Assembly (NCBI GenBank): GCA_019358855.1
Contig: JAHHII010000006.1
Coordinates: 1-64,000 of the forward strand
Source of the DNA: Timaviella obliquedivisa GSE-PSE-MK23-08B
GTDB taxonomy: Bacteria; Cyanobacteriota; Cyanobacteriia; Elainellales; Elainellaceae
Direction: 5' to 3'
DNA length: 64,000 bases
Shown here: in pieces, positions 23,424 through 32,563 of the stretch
Position numbering within the stretch: the stretch's first letter is position 1
How the letters are laid out: each line of letters starts with the position of its first letter
Position numbers and translations under genes: made by a program
The notes under the pieces: generated by a model
What the model was told of the DNA's origin: nothing
What the model saw: the letters and a program-made list of their open reading frames with translations, nothing else
The model's database searches: none

Positions 23424-26101
23424 GTTCGGTATCTCTCATCCCTAGAAAGGGATTGACCATTCTATTCAACATCTTTTTCTGGATATTTAATGCTTCCCTG
23501 CTCCTTGTCATTTACATCGGCATTTTGCCCTTTTTAGGAATGGCGCTGATTAGTGACGCGGCGACCGGTCAAGTTCCCTTAAACTTCTTCATTCCTTTTT
23601 TTGGTCTGATAGGTGTTCCAACAGCCTGTACGATCGCGGGTTTTAAGTCCAACCAAAAACTTGCGTCCTTGTCTCTCTTCCAGTTATTTTATGGCGTAGA
23701 AGCACCGCTACTGTTGTGCTGTTTATTGCGGTTCTTTGTGCTGCGAGACTTAACGCCCGCCAGTTCTTTTTTGCTGGTTACAGGATTAGTCAGCACGATC
23801 GCCACAACTCATTGGCTTGTGAAAGGACGCGATCCTAAAGCGAAGGCAAGCCTTTGGCATTTAATCGGGCTAAGCTTGATACTTTTGCTATCGATTTATT
23901 TAGTAGCGATCGCTCTTTTCTTCGTCCCACCGTTCCTTCAATTTATTGCAAACTATTTACCGATTGTGCTCATTTACAGTCTGATCATGTTCCCGTTAAC
24001 GCTGCTCCTAGCTGGACTAGGAAGCCTGCCGTTCGGAATGTTGTGGGTTTCTGGGCAAGGTTGGAGACAGACTTTTCGGGCTACCACTGTTAGATACGGC
24101 ACCCAGAAAGTTACTGCGTTAGTGATCGGGCTAGCGATCGCCTGGATCATCATCTTAATGACTCTGCAACAACAGCCGCAAATCCAAGCTTTTGCACTCC
24201 TCGAGAACCCGCCTCAGAGTGAAGGCGATCGTCAAGCTCTGGTCCAAAAGTCAGGTGTGATTCGCAAAGGATTACTGAACGCCTACCTCAGCGCTTATCG
24301 CTATCCTCGGATCGCAGATACTTCTATTTATAATACCTACCGTCAAGACTTAAAGCTACCAGAAGAATCTGCCCAGGAAATTCAATCAGCCTATAACGTC
24401 CTAACTCATCCGTTTCAATATGGCGGCACTTACGAAGACCGGGAAAAAGCCGAAAAGCTATACGCCCAATTTTTTGACACTCCCATCATTCGGGGAGAAA
24501 GCGCCGTGATTCAACGCGCCCTAGCCTCAACCTTTAACCGAGGAGAAGCCAAGGCAGGTCTACTGGATGTCAATGAACGACGAGTGCACATTGCAGAACA
24601 GCAGGTTAACATCAAACCTCAAGGCGATTGGGCAGAAGTTGAACTTTACGAAGTGTACGAGAATCAAACCTTAGATCAAGAAGAAATTCTTTACTACTTT
24701 TCATTACCCGAAAGCGCGGTTGTCACTGGAATCTGGCTAGGCAATACAGCCAATCGTGCTGATAGTTTTCCCTTCCAAATTTCTACTAGAGGAGCAGCCC
24801 AGCAGGTCTATAACCAAGAAGTATCTCGTCGAGTCGATCCGGCACTACTCGAGCAAGTGGGATCACAAAATTATCGGTTGCGGGCATTTCCAATTCCAGC
24901 TTTTGGGAACGGCAAAATGCACCTGTGGATGACTTATAAGGTGATGAAGCAAGATACAGGCTGGATCATGCCAAAGTTGAACGAACGGCGGAACGTTTAT
25001 TGGACAGATAAAACCCAGCGCAAAGTTAATGGCAACGCTGTTGCTAAGCAGGATCAGTGGCTGCCCACTGCTATCTCGGCAAACAATGCTCAACCTATAG
25101 CCCACCAATTTACGTTACCCAACGGCGGCAATGTTTTAGCGAAGCCTTTTGCTAAAGATCGCTACAGCCTTCCGCAAGGCGATCGCATTGCCGTGGTGCT
25201 AGACGGTTCGTACAGCATGAATTCCCACCGTCAGGAAGTTGAAAAAACTTTCCAATGGTTAAAAGCACAGATTCTTCCAAAAAATCAACTAGATCTATAC
25301 CTGACGGCTAGCGCTCCGGCTCAACCAATTCAATGGAACGGCATGGACAGTTTTGATGCCGCCCAGGCAACTTTCTACGGCAGCTTAGAGCCTCGCCAAA
25401 TGCTAGAACAGTTCCAAAAACTGCGAAACACAACGCCCTATGATGCCGTTCTGCTCATTACCGATCGCGGCAGCTACGAGTTGACAGAAAACAACAAAAC
25501 CGCTTTATTGATGCCTGCTCCGCTCTGGCTCCTCCATCTAGACGGACTACAACCCGCTTACGATGATGCCACCCTGGAGGCAATTCAAAGCAGCGGCGGC
25601 AGCGTCTCTACTGATGTGCAAGAAATAATGCAGCGAATTGGGACGCAGCCTACTTTGGGCAACGGCACTTCGTTATTAAGCGTAGTAGACCACTATGCCT
25701 GGTTCCTCAGCAAAACGCCAGATTCATCTGCTGAAACCGATGAGGCGTTCGCCCCGATCGCGGCTCGTCAATGGGTCACCCAAGTCAGTCAGTCTATCAA
25801 GCCCGATCAGCTTCAAGAGCTAGACGCGGTACATACCCTGGCAAAACGCTATCAACTGGTCACACCTTACTCATCCATGATTGTGTTGGTGAATGATCAG
25901 CAGAAACAAGACTTGAAGAAGGCAGAAGCAGGGAGCGATCGCTTTAACCGAGAGGTCGAAGATCAGCAGTTGCCACAGCCCAGTACGTTTGGCGATATTT
26001 CGGCAGTGCCGGAGCCAGCAGAGTGGATGTTAATGGGAGTTGGAGCCCTACTGTTAGGGGTGGTTTATCGCCGTCAAAAGCAGCAAGCTTCAGGGTTGTA
26101 A
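23420..26101 (+). CDS. PEP-CTERM integral membrane protein with VIT and VWA-like domains
   Basis: 893 residues. Seven to eight membrane helices occupy residues 10-265. A VIT (inter-alpha-trypsin-type) domain follows (VNERRVHIAEQQVNI, then YYFSLPESAVVTGIWLG). A VWA-like domain is next (DRIAVVLDGSYSMNSH, a metal-site-like DGSYS). A classical PEP-CTERM tail closes the protein: AVPEPAEWMLMGVGALLLG, then RRQKQ. Multi-spanning PEP-CTERM proteins are rare, and this architecture matches TIGR02921-type partners of a dedicated exosortase. The start overlaps the exosortase stop (ATGA), indicating a one-enzyme, one-substrate pair. Confidence 0.8.
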   Translation: MSSVSLIPRKGLTILFNIFFWIFNASLLLVIYIGILPFLGMALISDAATGQVPLNFFIPFFGLIGVPTACTIAGFKSNQKLASLSLFQLFYGVEAPLLLCCLLRFFVLRDLTPASSFLLVTGLVSTIATTHWLVKGRDPKAKASLWHLIGLSLILLLSIYLVAIALFFVPPFLQFIANYLPIVLIYSLIMFPLTLLLAGLGSLPFGMLWVSGQGWRQTFRATTVRYGTQKVTALVIGLAIAWIIILMTLQQQPQIQAFALLENPPQSEGDRQALVQKSGVIRKGLLNAYLSAYRYPRIADTSIYNTYRQDLKLPEESAQEIQSAYNVLTHPFQYGGTYEDREKAEKLYAQFFDTPIIRGESAVIQRALASTFNRGEAKAGLLDVNERRVHIAEQQVNIKPQGDWAEVELYEVYENQTLDQEEILYYFSLPESAVVTGIWLGNTANRADSFPFQISTRGAAQQVYNQEVSRRVDPALLEQVGSQNYRLRAFPIPAFGNGKMHLWMTYKVMKQDTGWIMPKLNERRNVYWTDKTQRKVNGNAVAKQDQWLPTAISANNAQPIAHQFTLPNGGNVLAKPFAKDRYSLPQGDRIAVVLDGSYSMNSHRQEVEKTFQWLKAQILPKNQLDLYLTASAPAQPIQWNGMDSFDAAQATFYGSLEPRQMLEQFQKLRNTTPYDAVLLITDRGSYELTENNKTALLMPAPLWLLHLDGLQPAYDDATLEAIQSSGGSVSTDVQEIMQRIGTQPTLGNGTSLLSVVDHYAWFLSKTPDSSAETDEAFAPIAARQWVTQVSQSIKPDQLQELDAVHTLAKRYQLVTPYSSMIVLVNDQQKQDLKKAEAGSDRFNREVEDQQLPQPSTFGDISAVPEPAEWMLMGVGALLLGVVYRRQKQQASGL

Positions 26102-26117
26102 ATGATGGGTGAGGCGA

Positions 26118-26165
26118 TTAATGTTTCTGCGCAAAATGCTCTAGCAATTCTCGGTGCAAAAATCG
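26118..26165 (-). pseudogene. Remnant of a NACHT-protein C-terminus
   Basis: On the minus strand this encodes RFLHRELLEHFAQKH followed by a stop. The intact TIR-NACHT protein 0.8 kb away ends YRFLHRELLEHFAERSRK. The match covers RFLHRELLEHFA, and upstream the similarity dies out within a few codons. This is the leftover end of a second, mostly deleted paralogue. Confidence 0.7.
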
Positions 26166-26253
26166 AGAGCGATCGCCTCTCATAACATAACAACCAAACC
26201 GATACACTTGCCGCGTAAACTTTTTAGCAGATCAGAACTCTGGATCGGTGCAG

Positions 26254-26463
26254 CTAATTTGCTTCAGTTTCGCCTGTCGCTTGCTGAATCTTCTGCTCTA
26301 AAACCTTTTCCCAATTGGGATCATCGGGATGAATGGTAATCATGCGTCCTGATGCTTTGGAGCGATCGATATAAACGTGAAAAGCATTGGTATCCTCTCG
26401 ATGAACCAAAACATAATGACGTAATTCATCAAGATTCATGGATTCAAAATTGGCTTGTGTCAT
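26254..26463 (-). CDS. DUF6887-type small protein
   Basis: 69 residues: MTQANFESMNLDELRHYVLV, then HREDTNAFHVYIDRSKAS. The MTxANFxxMxxxELRxYVLxHR pattern is characteristic of a small cyanobacterial family (DUF6887, from memory) that always travels with the DUF6888 family. Its start overlaps the stop of the upstream partner by 4 bases. The pair behaves like a mobile two-gene cassette; a toxin-antitoxin role has been suspected for such pairs but is not shown here. Confidence 0.7.
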   Translation of the reverse strand: MTQANFESMNLDELRHYVLVHREDTNAFHVYIDRSKASGRMITIHPDDPNWEKVLEQKIQQATGETEAN

Positions 26464-26651
26464 GGCTCGTACCTTCCAGTTGGCTTGATCTCGAAGTCGA
26501 GGCTGTCTCCGGCAAGCACATACAAGTTGCCAGTCCGCTCATCGATTCTAACGATTTCAATGGATCTATACTGCCATCCAGAGTAAATCACATTGGTGAG
26601 GCGGTAGCAGAGGCGATAAAGCCCCTGAGCTTGCTCATTATTGGGTTTCAT
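26460..26651 (-). CDS. DUF6888-type small protein
   Basis: 63 residues from the ATG at 26651, chosen because family members begin MKPNNEQ/MTPTNEQ; the frame is open to 26690. The core IEIVRIDERTGNLYVLAGDS is the family signature (from memory). It is the first gene of the DUF6888-DUF6887 pair. A MITE-like element begins 19 bp upstream and may carry or interrupt its promoter. Confidence 0.7.
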   Translation of the reverse strand: MKPNNEQAQGLYRLCYRLTNVIYSGWQYRSIEIVRIDERTGNLYVLAGDSLDFEIKPTGRYEP

Positions 26652-26669
26652 TCTTGTGTAGCTTAACTG

Positions 26670-26822
26670 AGAGGATGTTTGAAAAGTCAAAATTGTGACC
26701 CGAACCGCCCCCTAAATCCCCCATTTTGGGGGACTTTTAAGCCACTTCTTGTTCAAAGTCCCCCAAAATGGGGGATTTAGGGGGCGAGTGTAAGAGGCTT
26801 TAATACTTTTCAAACATCCTCT
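26670..26822. mobile_element. MITE-like element with long nested inverted repeats
   Basis: 153 bp. Outer 18-bp perfect terminal repeats: AGAGGATGTTTGAAAAGT (26670-26687) and its complement (26805-26822). Inside, 26706-26737 and 26755-26786 are perfect 32-bp inverted arms (CGCCCCCTAAATCCCCCATT..., containing the palindrome CCCCCATTTTGGGGG with one central offset) separated by 17 bases. No coding capacity. The flanks AGCTTAACTG and AGCTTACTG may be an imperfect target duplication. One terminus recurs at 106-125. Confidence 0.8.
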
Positions 26823-26937
26823 GAGCTTACTGATAATAGCGGTTTGGAATCAACTTACGGCACTGATTCGATAACCTGAATTCTTGTCTTTAAAGTTCCG
26901 CGTTCCGCGTTCATCATTTCAAAACCCCATCCACTCC

Positions 26938-29427
26938 CTACTTCCTACTCCTTTCCGCAAAATGTTCTAGCAATTCCCGGTGCAAGAACCGATATCGCCC
27001 GCCCACCCGTTGCAGCAAACGGCGCTCGACGCAGTAGTTAAGGAAGCGCGCATAATGCCACGGGGCAGATTGGTTACTGGTAAGGATGAGGCGGAGGCAG
27101 AAGTGTTGGATAAAGGCAACGCCACCTAGGGTAAAACCTAGCACTATAGAAACCGCTAACCATTGGGGGATAAGGATAATGGACAAGTTTTGTAGAAGTG
27201 CTCCAGCAATCATGTGCCAATCTTTTCTTTTGCCAATTCCGTCAGCGATCGCTACAGGAAAAGACACAAGAATTACACCGCTTATATAGGAGAGCAGGAT
27301 TATCCAAAGTGTGCTTTGGAGCGAGTTCCAAATGCCTTGGTTTGGGCGCAATCGTACCTCTAAGTCTTGCTTCATCCCGACAGTCATTCCAAAAATCAGT
27401 CCTATACTTACCCCAATCATCAACCCACTAACTAACCCAAAAAACACCTCCACAAACAGCAATGTAATGAGATGTGCAAAAGTTCGTTCTCCAGACAGTC
27501 CTATTATTAGGCTCAGAAACTGTCCAGCAAGCACCCCAAGAAGCAGCCCAAAAGGCAACCATTCTTTTAGACAGCGCACAATTTCTCGGCGTGCTTCGCG
27601 CGACATCCAAGTTCTAAAAACCCCTACGGTCTCAATCTCAGAAAACGCATTAATTAACCCAAAAGGTAGCCCAATCATCAGCCCGCCAGCTATCAGCCCA
27701 CCAGTTAGCCTGTAGAGCAACCCAGCAGTTGGTGTAATAGCCAGCATAAAAGTCGGCACGCCAGTTATCCCAAAAATCAGCATAGAAGTTAAGCGATACT
27801 GCAACTTCTGATTCCTTGTATCCAACCACTCCGGCTGTATCCGCTCAAGCAACAATTCCGTCTGAAAACTCTTCTTTAACTTTCCCGCTAACCACTGCAA
27901 ATAATGCTGTGTCTGCGCATACTTCGGCTCCGACTCTAGGGCTTTATACGCCCACTCCTTTCCCTTCGCCCCCCGCAGATTCCACTCTGCCTTTCGCATA
28001 TCCCAACTCAACCGTCGCTCAATATATGCTTCCAATAACTCCGCCTTAGTACCAAACGATCGCCCCTCATAAGCCACCGCCGCAATGCTCAACAGCAATG
28101 GCACCCGCAAAATCCCCGGCTTCCCTGCCTCATCGTTTTCCAACATTGCCCCCATCTTCGGCTGCGTCTCTAACGCCTCCCAAAACTCCCTCTGCCCCAC
28201 ATTCAACAAATACCGCCGAATCTGCTCATCTCCCAACGGCTCCAAACTCACTGCTCCAGCAAGCTGCCCCAACGTTGCTCCTCCCTCGCGGTATTCCTCA
28301 CCACGGCAACACACCACTAGATGCGGATAGGTAAACTGCGCCACCAATCGATTGATCGCAACAATACACTTCTGCTGACGCTCCAAGCCCAACTCATCCA
28401 GCCCATCCAGCAGCGGCAGCAACAGCTTATCTTTCAGCCACTGTTCGCTTTCTTTGGGCTGAATGTTAAACATCTCCTTAAGCTGCACCTTCAGCCAATC
28501 CCTAATTGGCTGTTTGTCATCCTTCCATGCCGAAAGCTCAAAAATAATCGGCAGCACTGTCCCTGGTGTAGCGATCGCCCCTGCCAAAAGCTCCTGCGCC
28601 AATCCCAACAGCGTCGTCGTCTTGCCCGCCCCCGGATCACCCAAAATTAAGAGTTTGCGCTGAGCTTGGCAAAACACCTTCAGCATGGGTTGAGCAGCCA
28701 AGTCGGTAATGCCATCCGGTGTTTCTAGTTTGCGGCGCGGTTTTAGGGGAGAGCGATCGACCTGTTGCGGTTGCTCCAACATTGCCAGCGGAATCAATAC
28801 ATCATCATTCAGAACATCGTCTAAACGCTGTTGCACTTCCGATCGCACCGCTTGCAGCAAATCCCGCTGGCGATCGCTCCATTTTTCAATTCTTTTAGGA
28901 AACGCCTCCCGAAACATCACCGCTAAATCAACGTCCTGCGTCTCTGGCTGCTCACCCGGAAACGGTACGCGCTGGACTGGCGGATCACTTCCAGGAAAAT
29001 TTGGCTTTTGTTTGGGCTTTGCGCGTTCTTTCAGGGCTTCCAAAACCCTCAACTGTGCTGTTGCTTCATCTAACCCAAAAATGTCTACACGAGTGATTAA
29101 ACTCAGCATCCCTCCTGGTTCACAAGGGCTAACCCGAACCGTTAATAAACTACGGTTTTCGCCTGTCGGATCTTTAGCAAACGCCGTTGTCCATTCCGAT
29201 TGTGTATACGCCGCTTGCAAGTAGTGATCCGATAAAACAGCGATTGTTTTATGGCTCTGCTTTGCAGCTTTGTCCATTTCCAATACAAAGTTGCCCCCCG
29301 GTCGGAAATCCCAGGCATCAATAATAACTGAGTAGCCTGCTTCTTCTAGCGTCCAAGCCAACCATTCCGCCCAAGGGCGATCGCCCTGGTTGTAGCTAAT
29401 GAAAAAATCTTTAGTCGATGGTAGCAT
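26938..29427 (-). CDS. TIR-NACHT protein with C-terminal membrane region (defence NLR-like)
   Basis: 829 residues. Residues 5-130 are a TIR domain (DFFISYNQGDRPWAEWLAW, SVIIDAWDFRPGGNFVLEM). TIR domains of immune proteins cleave NAD or make signalling nucleotides. A NACHT ATPase follows: Walker A ILGDPGAGKTTT (Lys269), Walker B LLLPLLDGLDELG and HLVVCCRGEEYREG. The C-terminal 300 residues carry about six membrane helices instead of the usual repeat sensor, ending RYRFLHRELLEHFAERSRK. This is NLR-like architecture, probably anti-phage. Flanked by a remnant of a paralogue, a MITE and a small gene cassette, it sits in an accessory island. Trigger and output are not visible. Confidence 0.8.
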   Translation of the reverse strand: MLPSTKDFFISYNQGDRPWAEWLAWTLEEAGYSVIIDAWDFRPGGNFVLEMDKAAKQSHKTIAVLSDHYLQAAYTQSEWTTAFAKDPTGENRSLLTVRVSPCEPGGMLSLITRVDIFGLDEATAQLRVLEALKERAKPKQKPNFPGSDPPVQRVPFPGEQPETQDVDLAVMFREAFPKRIEKWSDRQRDLLQAVRSEVQQRLDDVLNDDVLIPLAMLEQPQQVDRSPLKPRRKLETPDGITDLAAQPMLKVFCQAQRKLLILGDPGAGKTTTLLGLAQELLAGAIATPGTVLPIIFELSAWKDDKQPIRDWLKVQLKEMFNIQPKESEQWLKDKLLLPLLDGLDELGLERQQKCIVAINRLVAQFTYPHLVVCCRGEEYREGGATLGQLAGAVSLEPLGDEQIRRYLLNVGQREFWEALETQPKMGAMLENDEAGKPGILRVPLLLSIAAVAYEGRSFGTKAELLEAYIERRLSWDMRKAEWNLRGAKGKEWAYKALESEPKYAQTQHYLQWLAGKLKKSFQTELLLERIQPEWLDTRNQKLQYRLTSMLIFGITGVPTFMLAITPTAGLLYRLTGGLIAGGLMIGLPFGLINAFSEIETVGVFRTWMSREARREIVRCLKEWLPFGLLLGVLAGQFLSLIIGLSGERTFAHLITLLFVEVFFGLVSGLMIGVSIGLIFGMTVGMKQDLEVRLRPNQGIWNSLQSTLWIILLSYISGVILVSFPVAIADGIGKRKDWHMIAGALLQNLSIILIPQWLAVSIVLGFTLGGVAFIQHFCLRLILTSNQSAPWHYARFLNYCVERRLLQRVGGRYRFLHRELLEHFAERSRK

Positions 29428-29609
29428 TCAGCTTTCGGGGGTAAGGAAACACAGTCCTTAAGATCACCCTAATTTTAGGGATAGAGCAGGATTTTGCCAA
29501 GAATTCTACATCAGCCCCATTCCCAATCCTCACCCTTCAGCTTTAACGAGGTAAATGGTTATGGGCGATCGCCAAATCCAACACCACCTTTTCATACACC
29601 TGGTTCAAC

Positions 29610-32210
29610 TTATGCCGTCCCTACAGGCATCCCCAATAAATCCTCAATCCTCGGCATCTCTTCTAGCGAAATCACCCGCCCCTCATCTTCAAATCCCGAA
29701 ATTTCATTAAAGTTCAGGTAGCGATATAAATCTGCCGCAAACGGATCAATCTTCTCCGCCATCACCTCCAAATACTCCGCCACTGTGGGAATTCGTCCCA
29801 GCAGTGCACAAACTGCCGCCAGTTCAGCAGAACCCAGATAAACCTGAGCATCTTTGCCCATACGGTTGTTAAAATTGCGCGTTGACGTTGAAAAGACCGT
29901 CACGCCATCGGCGACCCGCGCCTGATTGCCCATACACAGCGAACATCCTGGCATTTCCGTTCGGGCACCCGTCGCCACAAAAATGTCATACATCCCCTCT
30001 TCGCGGAGTTGCTTTTCGTCCATTCGGGTTGGAGGCGCAATCCACAGTTTTGCCTTCGCCACGCCTGCCCCATCTAGCACCTTTGCCGCCGCCCGATAAT
30101 GCCCAATGTTGGTCATGCAAGAGCCAATAAACACCTCATGAATCGGGTCGCCCGCACATTCCGACATCAGCTTAATGTTGTCAGGATCATTCGGAGCGGC
30201 AACGATCGGTTCCTTAATATCGTCCAAATTGACCTCAAGGATTGCCACATATTCCGCATCAGCATCAGCTTCTAGCAAAATTGGGTTTGCCAACCACTGC
30301 TCCATCTTGACTACGCGCCGCAGAATGGTACGGGCATCGCCATAGCCGCGCGCCGCCATATTTTTCAGCAACGCCACGTTAGAACGCAGATATTCCGCCA
30401 CGGTTTCAGGACTAAGTTTGATGGTGCTGCCTGCACAAGAGCGCTCGGCAGTGGCATCGGTTAGTTCAAAGGCTTGCTCTAACTTCAGGTCGGGCAACCC
30501 TTCCATTTCCATAATTCGCCCAGAAAAGATGTTTTGCTTGTTCTGCTTTTCTACGGTTAGCAACCCTTTTTGAATAGCAACATAGGGAATGGCGTTGACC
30601 ACATCTCGCAGGGTTACGCCGGGTTGCAACGATCCTGTAAATTTCACCTTTACCGATTCGGGCATATCCAAGGGCATTACGCCCAACGCCGCTGCAAACG
30701 CCACCAATCCAGAACCTGCCGGGAAGGAAATACCTAACGGAAACCGCGTATGGGAATCACCGCCTGTGCCGACGGTATCGGGGAGCAGCATTCGGTTGAG
30801 CCAAGAGTGAATAATGCCGTCACCAGGACGCAAGGAAACGCCGCCACGAGAATTGATAAAGTCGGGTAAATCCTGATGAGTCACCAGGTCTACAGGCTTG
30901 GGATATGCGGCTGTGTGGCAGAAGCTTTGCATGACTAAATCGGCGCTAAAGCCTAGACACGCTAGCTCTTTTAGCTCGTCACGGGTCATCGGGCCTGTCG
31001 TATCTTGGGAACCGACAGTCGTCATCAGCGGTTCGCAGGAAGTGCCGGGGCGTACACCGGGTAAACCGCAAGCTTTGCCTACCATTTTTTGCGCCAGGGT
31101 GAAGCCTTTGCCCGTATCGTTAGGCATGGAGGGACGACGGAATTCGGGACTGGGTTCTAAGCCGATTGCCGCGCGAATTTTGTCGGTGAGCGTCCGCCCA
31201 ATCAGCAAGGGAATCCGTCCGCCTGCTTGGACTTCATCTAAAATCGTGTCGGGCTTGAGGGTAAATGTAGAAATGACCGTTCCCGCTTCGTTAGTGATTT
31301 CGCCCTTGTAAGGATAAATCGTAATCACCATACCTGTTTCCATGGTGCTGACATCGCACTCAATGGGCAAGGAGCCAGAATCTTCAGCGGTGTTGAAAAA
31401 GATCGGCGCAATATTGCCGCCGAGGATGAAGCCGCCCGATCGCTTATTCGGAACATGGGGAATATCATTGCCAATGTGCCACAGCACCGAGTTAATGGCT
31501 GATTTACGCGAAGATCCCGTTCCCACTACATCGCCCACGTAGGCTACGGGATGCCCTTTCTGTTTCAGATGGGCGATCGCCTCTAAAGATCCAGGCTGTT
31601 TCGTTTCCAACATCGCTAGAGCGTGGAGCGGAATATCAGGGCGCGTGGTTGCATGAGTTGCGGGCGAGAGATCATCAGTGTTAGTTTCTCCCGGCACTTT
31701 AAAGACAGTGACGTTAATGGCTTCTGCCAACTTAGGGCGAGTCGTAAACCATTCTGCCGCTGCCCAAGAATCGATGACCTGCTGAGCGTAGGAGTTCGTT
31801 TCTGCCAGTTCTTGCACATCATGAAAGGCATCGTAAACTAACAAAGTTTTGCTGAGGGCGGCAACGGCAGTCGGCGCGACTTCGTCAACCTGGAGCAAAT
31901 CAATCAGAGCATGGACGTTATAGCCGCCCATCATAGTACCGAGAAGTTCGGTTGCGGCGGTGGGGGTGATCAGCGGGCTAGTGATTTCGCTTTTGGCGAT
32001 CGCTGTCAGAAAACCAGCCTTCACATAAGCCGCTTGATCAACGCCTGGAGGAATGCGATCGGTCAACATTTCCATTAATGCCGCCTCTTCACCTGCCGGA
32101 GGATTTTTCAACAGATCACAGAGATCCGCAGCCTGTTCTGCACTAAGGGGCAACGGAGGAATTCCAAGGGCAGAGCGTTCTGCAACGTGTTGACGGTATT
32201 GTTCCAGCAT
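29610..32210 (-). CDS. acnB: Aconitate hydratase B
   Basis: 866 residues, the full length of bacterial AcnB, which interconverts citrate and isocitrate in the TCA cycle using a [4Fe-4S] cluster. The N-terminal HEAT-like domain (residues 1-160) typical of AcnB is present. Cluster cysteines are visible in FIGSCMTNIGHY and EMPGCSLCMGNQ. Substrate-site segments include GTGGDSHTRFPLG. AcnB is the usual aconitase of cyanobacteria and can also act on 2-methylisocitrate. It stands alone, divergent from dxs. Confidence 0.95.
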   Translation of the reverse strand: MLEQYRQHVAERSALGIPPLPLSAEQAADLCDLLKNPPAGEEAALMEMLTDRIPPGVDQAAYVKAGFLTAIAKSEITSPLITPTAATELLGTMMGGYNVHALIDLLQVDEVAPTAVAALSKTLLVYDAFHDVQELAETNSYAQQVIDSWAAAEWFTTRPKLAEAINVTVFKVPGETNTDDLSPATHATTRPDIPLHALAMLETKQPGSLEAIAHLKQKGHPVAYVGDVVGTGSSRKSAINSVLWHIGNDIPHVPNKRSGGFILGGNIAPIFFNTAEDSGSLPIECDVSTMETGMVITIYPYKGEITNEAGTVISTFTLKPDTILDEVQAGGRIPLLIGRTLTDKIRAAIGLEPSPEFRRPSMPNDTGKGFTLAQKMVGKACGLPGVRPGTSCEPLMTTVGSQDTTGPMTRDELKELACLGFSADLVMQSFCHTAAYPKPVDLVTHQDLPDFINSRGGVSLRPGDGIIHSWLNRMLLPDTVGTGGDSHTRFPLGISFPAGSGLVAFAAALGVMPLDMPESVKVKFTGSLQPGVTLRDVVNAIPYVAIQKGLLTVEKQNKQNIFSGRIMEMEGLPDLKLEQAFELTDATAERSCAGSTIKLSPETVAEYLRSNVALLKNMAARGYGDARTILRRVVKMEQWLANPILLEADADAEYVAILEVNLDDIKEPIVAAPNDPDNIKLMSECAGDPIHEVFIGSCMTNIGHYRAAAKVLDGAGVAKAKLWIAPPTRMDEKQLREEGMYDIFVATGARTEMPGCSLCMGNQARVADGVTVFSTSTRNFNNRMGKDAQVYLGSAELAAVCALLGRIPTVAEYLEVMAEKIDPFAADLYRYLNFNEISGFEDEGRVISLEEMPRIEDLLGMPVGTA

Positions 32211-32265
32211 AGTCTTCAGTTAATAGTCTTTGGTTAATGGATGCGGCTGTAGAGATGGAGATTGG

Positions 32266-32293
32266 GCGACCCTTGCGGTATCTGCGAAGCAGC
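32266..32293. repeat. Dispersed 28-bp repeat, copy 1 (intergenic)
   Basis: 28 bases beginning GCGACCCTTGCGGTATC and ending GAAGCAGC, identical to 54494-54521. GC-rich and partly self-complementary at its edges, like the short interspersed repeats common in cyanobacteria. Here it lies in the acnB-dxs gap. Confidence 0.7.
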
Positions 32294-32563
32294 ACGCGCG
32301 CCACAGATCATATTTAACCGTATCGGGATACTTTTACAGTACCTCGTGAACACTTCTCTCGACAGGGCAACTGGTGGGGCGATCGGCATTTCCAGGAGTA
32401 TGACAAAGGGGTATCAATCCCTAGACCCGCTCCGCTTCGATACATTTTTTCAAAAAGAATTGCAAATAATCACCGAAAACCTTAATAAAATCCGTCCCCT
32501 AGAAAGAATTACAGTGAAACAATAGAAGGTAGAACACTTTACATTTCGCAAGGTATCTTTCAT

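Noticed and set aside
26670-26822. A strong intrinsic terminator
   Set aside because: The inverted repeats extend over 150 bases with matching outer ends that recur elsewhere, which fits a mobile repeat better.
27086-29224. Several plus-strand frames opposite the TIR-NACHT gene
   Set aside because: They mirror the coding strand and are rich in Ser and Pro from codon bias; none has a ribosome-binding site.
32262-32525. An 87-codon frame before dxs
   Set aside because: Its first part is the dispersed repeat and the rest has no protein-like pattern; it lies in the promoter region of dxs.
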